Below are positions 58,797 to 64,000 of a stretch of 64,000 nt of DNA, in pieces. Under the pieces are notes generated by a model. The model was not told the DNA's origin and made no database searches. It was given only the letters and a program-made list of their open reading frames with translations. The stretch covers positions 62,001 through 126,000 of the forward strand of contig NZ_NIZW01000004.1 of NCBI RefSeq assembly GCF_002727185.1. The letters are read 5' to 3'. Positions within the stretch are counted from its first letter, which is position 1, and each line of letters begins with the position of its first letter. The stretch comes from Rhodopirellula bahusiensis (GTDB taxonomy: Bacteria; Planctomycetota; Planctomycetia; Pirellulales; Pirellulaceae). A program made the position numbers and the translations under genes.

Positions 58797-60068
58797 TTAT
58801 GGCACCAACCAGAACGCGTCACCCGCCTTCTGAAACTCGTCCGGTCGTGTCCACCACTGAGCATCCCGCTTGCCAGTCCAGCGGTCAGATGCCGATTGGA
58901 CCTTGCCGCGAACTTGGTTCTCGATTCCCGCAAGCTCGATAATTTGGTCCGCCAACGCCCATTGATATCGAGCCTGGGGCACGGCCGGCACACCTCGGAC
59001 GGCAAGCGATAGCTGACCGAGATTCAAATCGTGCCAGCGATCCGACTCCTCATCCGCGGTCACGGCGACTCGCCACTCTTCCGGCAATCGATCGATCGCA
59101 GTCTCGTGGATCTGCAGCGTCACGCGACTGCTGTGTGGGGAATACAACGCCCACGACAACCAGTGATCCCAATACCCAGCTCGCTCGAAGATCGGCATGG
59201 CAATGGCGAAGCCCACCACCGCCCAAGCCATCGGGCCCACCCTTCCGGCATCGGCCTTCGCATCACTGTTGATTGCGGCGTCATCTTCGATTTCGATCAC
59301 CGGCCCAGCAAACAACCACCACGCCTGCAACGCCATCACAACGTTCCAAACAATCACGCCGGGACTGTGCCCCAGTCCCATCGGAGACAATACAGCGATC
59401 AATCCAACGTGCATTGCCGTCGCCATCCAAACCCCAAACATTCGCGTTCGAGGCCAAAACAACGCGATCGCGACACACAACTCAAAAGCCGGAAAGATCG
59501 CCGCCGCAAACAACCTCGTTTTCGTGGGCCAGGTCGAGACATCAACGCCCACCCATTCCAACTGCACCCGGAGGAAGTCCTGGCCAACGGTGTGCAGAAA
59601 CTGAAAGTCCAACTTGCCGGCCGCGCTGAACACATACACGCTGATCGTCAGCAACCGAATCAAACGAAAGGTTGCCTCGGGCAAACGCCCCGACTCACTC
59701 CGCGGTGAAATTGCAAACAGGATCGCGTACAGAAACGACTGGTACACCCAAGGCTGCAATCGATGCTGATCCAGAAACACTGCAATCACCAGAGACACCG
59801 CGATGATCGGCCATGCCCACCTCCAGCGTCCACCCCCCACGGTCACTAAACAAGCAATTGCAATCACGAATGGCGTTGCGATTGAAAGCACGTTTGCGGC
59901 TTGTTGCGTCAGTCCAACCGTTGCCAGATCAAACATCGGCACCGCGGGATAGTCACCCGCGCCGGTCCAACTTGTCGGCAACCACAACCGAAACGTAGCT
60001 GCCATCAACGCCAGCAACGCGATCGCCCAAAATGCTTCCAATCCGTCTCGCGTCCGCCTCGATGCCAC
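58797..60068 (-). CDS. Polytopic membrane protein (HTTM/DoxX-like) with soluble C-terminus
   Basis: The 423-residue protein has about seven membrane segments in the first 280 residues, including 'VYVFSAAGKLDFQFLHTVGQ', which resembles the HTTM/DoxX/gamma-carboxylase-related family. The C-terminal 130 residues are soluble. The start is a GTG 2 bp after the stop of the DUF1080 gene, so the two are in one transcript. The role is unknown; the family includes proteins that act on quinones or carboxylate residues. Confidence 0.75.
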   Translation of the reverse strand: MASRRTRDGLEAFWAIALLALMAATFRLWLPTSWTGAGDYPAVPMFDLATVGLTQQAANVLSIATPFVIAIACLVTVGGGRWRWAWPIIAVSLVIAVFLDQHRLQPWVYQSFLYAILFAISPRSESGRLPEATFRLIRLLTISVYVFSAAGKLDFQFLHTVGQDFLRVQLEWVGVDVSTWPTKTRLFAAAIFPAFELCVAIALFWPRTRMFGVWMATAMHVGLIAVLSPMGLGHSPGVIVWNVVMALQAWWLFAGPVIEIEDDAAINSDAKADAGRVGPMAWAVVGFAIAMPIFERAGYWDHWLSWALYSPHSSRVTLQIHETAIDRLPEEWRVAVTADEESDRWHDLNLGQLSLAVRGVPAVPQARYQWALADQIIELAGIENQVRGKVQSASDRWTGKRDAQWWTRPDEFQKAGDAFWLVP

Positions 60069-60070
60069 GT

Positions 60071-61393
60071 CTACTCACCGCCTTCTGCTGCGGCCTTGGT
60101 GACGGCGATTTGGCGATAGGTGGCTAGCGTGGTTTTGTCATGGCCTTGCACGATGATCGAACCCGGTTCCAGACGAAGTCCTCTTCGCGGGTTTTCATCC
60201 GCTTCGCGTGTATCAACGACATCGGTCACTTGCAAACCGTTGACCCAAGTCGCGAAGTGACTGCCTTCTGCGACCAGCAAGATCGAATTCCATCGCTCCG
60301 GTTCACCCGCGACCACGCGAGCATCCTGGCGCCGAAAGATTCCGCCAGCACCACAATCGGCAGGTTGCAATGGGTTCCCGTCAATCAATTCATTGCTGAC
60401 TTGGCATTCGTAGCCCATCATTTCGTCGCCCGGAATGGCACGAAAGAACAAGCCCGAGTTCGACTTTGGATCATCCATTTTGTACTCGGCCAACATCACA
60501 AAGTCGCCGTACACAGCGTTTGACTCAAGCTGCTGCTTGCCACCATCGACAACCAATTGGCCCTCATCGTTGATGCGGTACTCGCCCTCCATGCCTTCGC
60601 GAACGGTCCAGCCCTCCAATCCATCGGCCAGCAAGTTCGTCAGTCCCAGCGGCCGCAATTGAATGTTTTTGAATGCGACCCGGCCGGTGCGATGTTGCAA
60701 TCCGATGTAACCGGCGGTGGGCTGAGTGGCGTCGTCCAATTCGCAAGTCACAGTGCCATCGATCGTCACTCGCAAGGTCGCACCGTCGCACAACACATTC
60801 ATCGTGTGCCATTTTTCCGGATCGGTGTCAAAGGTTTCCCCTTTGTCTCGTTGAACCACGCCACCGGTTGGAAACGGGTTTGACTCCGGTGCGATATTGA
60901 CCTCATAGCAATCCGTTTTGACGTCTTGCGGATCCAGTGTTGTGCGCACAAACACGCCTGAGTTCGTTTCTTCGTCGCACTGAAACTGCAATTCCAATTC
61001 GTAGTCGCTCCACAGCGTCGAGGTTGTCAGCAGACAGTTCTCACCTTGGTCGGCAACGATGGCTTCGTCTTCGACTCGGAAGTTGGCTTTGCCACCAATG
61101 GCCCAACCGAACAAAGTGTGCCCGTCGAACAATCGAATCCAACCCTGTTCGGTTCGCTCGATCGGCAAACGACTGGCCAACAACTTTTCCGCGTCGGCTT
61201 CAAACACGGGCGGATCGAACGAGGCTTCCGGTGACTTCGGCGGCAACTCTTCTGTTGCGGAAACCTTGCCGGTCGTCGACTCCGCTTTGTTGTCTGCCGA
61301 TTCAGGTGCGGTCGACGACGAACATCCGGAAACAACCACCATGGCCAACAAACAGGCCGCCAAGAAGGACCAGCGAGCAAAAATTCGGTTCAT
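60071..61393 (-). CDS. DUF1080 (3-keto-disaccharide hydrolase) lipoprotein with two domains
   Basis: The 440-residue lipoprotein has a lipobox-like 'VVVSGCSSS' and two DUF1080 units: 'GWIRLFDGHTLFGWAIGGKA' with 'SGVFVRTTLDP', and 'LEGWTVREGMEGEYRINDEG' with 'SGLFFRAIPGDEM'. DUF1080 proteins include 3-keto-glycoside hydrolases and carbohydrate-binding partners. The protein is exported to the envelope. It is first in a two-gene transcript with the polytopic membrane protein. Confidence 0.9.
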   Translation of the reverse strand: MNRIFARWSFLAACLLAMVVVSGCSSSTAPESADNKAESTTGKVSATEELPPKSPEASFDPPVFEADAEKLLASRLPIERTEQGWIRLFDGHTLFGWAIGGKANFRVEDEAIVADQGENCLLTTSTLWSDYELELQFQCDEETNSGVFVRTTLDPQDVKTDCYEVNIAPESNPFPTGGVVQRDKGETFDTDPEKWHTMNVLCDGATLRVTIDGTVTCELDDATQPTAGYIGLQHRTGRVAFKNIQLRPLGLTNLLADGLEGWTVREGMEGEYRINDEGQLVVDGGKQQLESNAVYGDFVMLAEYKMDDPKSNSGLFFRAIPGDEMMGYECQVSNELIDGNPLQPADCGAGGIFRRQDARVVAGEPERWNSILLVAEGSHFATWVNGLQVTDVVDTREADENPRRGLRLEPGSIIVQGHDKTTLATYRQIAVTKAAAEGGE

Positions 61394-61429
61394 CTTTTGT
61401 CCAAACGATTCAGTGAACTCAAGGAAAAA

Positions 61430-62602
61430 TCAACGGTATCCGTACCGATCAAAATAGTCGCTCCAGCGATCCAACAAGAGCTTTTCTTGTTCCGGATCCA
61501 ATTGGTGCGTGTTGGTTTTGTACTGCCGGTGTTCGTTGTCGGCCCAATCTTGGATGTCCTTGCTGACCGTGTCGAAATCGCTCAGACGCAACGACTCATA
61601 AATCGTTCGGAGCGTGACCACGGGATCGGCGATCAAGTCTTCGTATCGAATGTCGATGATGTGGTGCTCATCAATCTCTGGCCGATCGGCATGGAACGAA
61701 TCGTACATCTTCGACAAACAAGTCAGCACGTACTCATCGAGCCCTTCTTCCGTGCTGGTCTGCAGCGACTGCACGTCATCCAAGCTTCGCCACAACCGGC
61801 AAGTGCTCGGAAACAACGAACGCGGGTCGCGGGTGATGTGCACAAATTTCGCTTGTGGAAATGCCCGAGCCAAATGACCGATGCGGCCGGTGTGCGTTGG
61901 ACTTTTGATCACCAGCGGACGATTCGTCGAAACGCTGACACGCAATAGAAACGAACGCAGAGTCGACAACCAAGTTTCGCGATCTTCGTGCGAGATGTCA
62001 TTCAGATCCAGGTACTCCATATCGACCTGGTTCTGCCGCGGGAACGCGATACGGCGGTAGGGAGAGGGCAGCCCCAGATTCATCAACGCGAATTCGTCTT
62101 CCTGAGGCCGATCCCACCCCGCGTCCATGTTGTCCATCGGACGTTTGCCCGGCAGCAACCAACCCGCGAATTTCCGGAAGAACCACTGCGTCAGCAGGAA
62201 ATGGGAAGGTGCGAAGCACTGGAATGTCGACGGACTGCTGAATCGTTCATCGCGAACCATCAGTTCGTGCAGCAGCGTCGTTCCGCTTCTCCAGTGACCG
62301 ACGATGAATACCGGAGGGCCGTGCAACTCAGCTTCTCGCAACCGCCGCGCGAACAAAAGCTTTTGCAGCCACGTCAACAACGTGTTGATGAAGGTCGTCA
62401 GCGAAACACTGATCACCAACGGAATTCGCGAAGGACTGATTTCGAAGTTGCCGCTGCGCAGCAGACGCCACCATGCGGATGGCCGCATCCCATGCCAGAA
62501 ACGCGGGCTGTAGAACGGATACGAGTTCAGCTTGGCCGGTGGATGGTTCGCCGTTTTGGCGGGAGGCGTTGGGAGAACTTCGGATTTGGAAGTGGATTCC
62601 AT
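61430..62602 (-). CDS. Sulfotransferase
   Basis: The 390-residue protein has the PAPS-binding loop 'FIVGHWRSGTTLLHELMV' (5'-PSB) and 'KFVHITRDPRSLFPSTCRLW' (3'-PB), as in the planctomycete sulfotransferase group. It transfers sulfate from PAPS to an acceptor, perhaps a glycan or lipid. The start MESTSKSEV is preferred to one 23 codons upstream. It is a single gene, 36 bp upstream of the DUF1080 operon on the same strand. Confidence 0.92.
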   Translation of the reverse strand: MESTSKSEVLPTPPAKTANHPPAKLNSYPFYSPRFWHGMRPSAWWRLLRSGNFEISPSRIPLVISVSLTTFINTLLTWLQKLLFARRLREAELHGPPVFIVGHWRSGTTLLHELMVRDERFSSPSTFQCFAPSHFLLTQWFFRKFAGWLLPGKRPMDNMDAGWDRPQEDEFALMNLGLPSPYRRIAFPRQNQVDMEYLDLNDISHEDRETWLSTLRSFLLRVSVSTNRPLVIKSPTHTGRIGHLARAFPQAKFVHITRDPRSLFPSTCRLWRSLDDVQSLQTSTEEGLDEYVLTCLSKMYDSFHADRPEIDEHHIIDIRYEDLIADPVVTLRTIYESLRLSDFDTVSKDIQDWADNEHRQYKTNTHQLDPEQEKLLLDRWSDYFDRYGYR

Positions 62603-62860
62603 GCGACTGGTTGAAAGTGTGCCGAAGTTTGGCGGAACGGAAGAGGACAGCGTGACACAAGAGGGAGGCATGCCAAGGTGCCTCGCGGTTCCGATTCGGC
62701 TCGCTAGAATACGCGTCCCAGCCGAATTGGCCTATCATCTGAATCGATCGAACCCAGATTTTTTGCGTGTTTGAAGCTTCAAATTAGCCTGATCCGCAAT
62801 CTCGAATCCAAATCTCCCGCTCGGCTCCGCCGAATTCCGCCTTCTCTGCCCGACCTCTGC

Positions 62861-63181
62861 ATGACGTCTCCCAGCAAAGATCTCTCGATCGCGGATCTGC
62901 AAAAGCACATCCACCGCATGTATTACGACAAAGACGTCGCTCGCGGAGTGGATGGCACATTCATGTGGCTGATGGAAGAAGTCGGGGAACTGGCCTCCGC
63001 CCTACGGGGGGACGACCGAGAGAACTTGGCCGAAGAATTCGCCGACGTGATCGCTTGGTTGTTCACGATCGCAAACGTCGCCGACATCGATCTGGCGGAA
63101 GCTCTGTCGAATAAATACGGCAACGGTTGCCCCGGCTGCAGACGATTCGAGTGTGAGTGCAGCTTGAGTGAGAAACCATGA
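62861..63181 (+). CDS. MazG-type nucleotide pyrophosphohydrolase
   Basis: The 106-residue protein has the MazG metal site: 'WLMEEVGELASALRG' and 'EEFADVIAWLFTIAN' (EExxE and ExxD). A C-terminal Cys cluster 'CPGCRRFECEC' may bind zinc and is not part of the core fold. It hydrolyses nucleoside triphosphates to monophosphates, for housecleaning. The ATG at 62861 gives the domain start. Its stop overlaps the next ATG by 4 bp, so it is coupled to the secreted protein that follows. Confidence 0.92.
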   Translation: MTSPSKDLSIADLQKHIHRMYYDKDVARGVDGTFMWLMEEVGELASALRGDDRENLAEEFADVIAWLFTIANVADIDLAEALSNKYGNGCPGCRRFECECSLSEKP

Positions 63182-64000
63182 GCAGCCGGAACTCACCCCA
63201 GCACATTGATCTTGCCGGATATCTCGCCGGCAAGCCAAATCACTTGATCGCGGTTCTTTTCGCGGCTGCGATTGCCTGGATCGGTTGGATCCATCAGGGC
63301 ACGCTTGCCCATGCCCAAGATCCCGCCTCTCCAAGCGTCCAGGCGACTTGGGCTGGTATCCAGGGTCACTATCGTCCTGGCCAATGGACCGCGATTCGGC
63401 TGAAAACCGCTGCCGGTGAATCAACCTTTGGCGATGCGGTCCCGGTCGAGCAACTCAGCGATTTGGTCATCGAAACGTTGGATGGCGACGGGGCGGTGGT
63501 CACCTACGAACAACCCGACCTGTCGGATGATTCGCCTTTTGCTCTCGCGATTCCCGGCAGTGAAGCGGCACCGATCATCATTCGATCGGGCGATCGAGTT
63601 CTTGCACGCACCCGTTTGCCCGAACGCGGCGTCCCGGCAAATGGAGCCTCGATGATCCCGCTGGGAATGCCATGGGTGATGGTCTTTGGCGACACTTTGG
63701 CCATCGACAATATCGGCGTGAATGAACTGCTCAATCGAGAAGCCTCGGTCGCGGTGACTCACATCCAAGAATCGGCCGCCGTCCCCGATCACGCCTTGGC
63801 CTTGGATGGCATCGACTTGATGGTCGTCAACGCGGCTGGCATTCCAATCCTGAACGAATTGAGTTCACCGCAGCGTACGGCCTTGTCGCATTGGGTCCGC
63901 AACGGTGGACAAGTCTTGGTGACTCTAGGTGGACAAGCTGAGACGCTTCTGCAAACAGCCGATTGGTTGGCGGAGCTGCTTCCTGATTCGGTCGCATCCG
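63178..64000 (+). CDS. Secreted hypothetical protein, partial at the right edge
   Basis: An ATG overlapping the mazG stop (ATGA at 63178-63181) opens a frame that stays open to the edge, at least 274 residues. An N-terminal hydrophobic segment (about 25-40) ends near 'AHAQDP', so it is exported or anchored. The remaining part contains 'SVQATWAGIQGHYRPGQWTA', typical of a family of planctomycete exported proteins of unknown role, and a DUF4350-like or class I amidotransferase-like 'DLMVVNAAGIPIL...RNGGQVLVTLGG' fold pattern. The C-terminus is missing. The link to MazG is unclear. Confidence 0.8.
   Translation, partial: MSSRNSPQHIDLAGYLAGKPNHLIAVLFAAAIAWIGWIHQGTLAHAQDPASPSVQATWAGIQGHYRPGQWTAIRLKTAAGESTFGDAVPVEQLSDLVIETLDGDGAVVTYEQPDLSDDSPFALAIPGSEAAPIIIRSGDRVLARTRLPERGVPANGASMIPLGMPWVMVFGDTLAIDNIGVNELLNREASVAVTHIQESAAVPDHALALDGIDLMVVNAAGIPILNELSSPQRTALSHWVRNGGQVLVTLGGQAETLLQTADWLAELLPDSVAS

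Noticed and set aside
1-64000. tRNA genes, rRNA genes, CRISPR arrays, complete insertion sequences with a transposase
   Set aside because: None was recognised in the sequence; the dispersed repeats are not in regular spaced arrays.

Overview
The window looks like chromosome of a marine planctomycete of the Rhodopirellula/Pirellulaceae type. The evidence is the DUF1552 plus DUF1592-type cytochrome pair, the sialidase-like secreted protein, the two-domain DUF1080 lipoprotein, the sulfotransferase, an ECF sigma factor next to a YfbK-type von Willebrand protein, many GTG/TTG starts with weak ribosome binding sites, and palindromic repeats in almost every longer spacer. The organism is inferred from gene content only; no rRNA is present. 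I found no tRNA, rRNA or CRISPR array.

Layout. 1-7.7 kb: the start of an HflX-like GTPase, a short uvrC, a lipoprotein and small unknowns, a degenerate receiver protein, cobA-hemD fused with a CMD-family protein, rpsT with a clear terminator, and a VTT/DedA-type membrane protein. 7.7-13.4 kb: a secreted sialidase-like protein beside a DUF1552/cytochrome pair, with a decayed DUF1552 tail on the far side. 13.4-18 kb: an accessory stretch of small unknown proteins, including a 57-codon zinc-ribbon candidate, a coupled membrane-protein pair and a stand-alone RNA polymerase alpha-CTD protein. 18-24.7 kb: a lipoate-ligase-like protein and a giant FtsX/MacB-type permease divergent from a TolC-type lipoprotein. 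24.8-28 kb: SDR, small membrane protein, family II pyrophosphatase with CBS domains.

28-33 kb is a tight housekeeping operon on the minus strand, transcribed aroF-tpiA-secG-yicC-gmk-rpoZ-coaC, mostly with overlapping stops and starts. 33.5-36.8 kb carries the ECF sigma factor and the 888-residue anti-sigma/VWA protein. 36.8-37.6 kb is a dense repeat patch that includes a likely 192-bp MITE inserted in a palindromic repeat. 37.6-40.5 kb: DUF4184 protein and an HflK/HflC-like SPFH pair. 40.6-41.0 kb: two copies of a 121-bp palindromic element. 41-45 kb: rpmI-rplT-pheS-pheT, without infC. 45.4-49.5 kb: secreted beta-propeller, response regulator, feoA-feoB. 49.5-53 kb: mlaE-mlaF-mlaD lipid-transport operon. 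53-64 kb: a membrane protein with a long periodic charged tail, a polysaccharide deacetylase-glycosyltransferase-acyltransferase-unknown operon, a polytopic membrane protein, DUF1080 lipoprotein, sulfotransferase, MazG, and the start of a secreted protein that runs off the end.

The most interesting items are a dispersed repeat that folds like a cloverleaf and shows a compensated base-pair change between its two copies, the nested MITE, the membrane-spanning sigma-linked VWA protein with a Met/Gly-rich linker, the stand-alone alpha-CTD, the small zinc-ribbon gene, and several housekeeping proteins that lack a normal domain (UvrC, PheT) or have an altered motif (FeoB).
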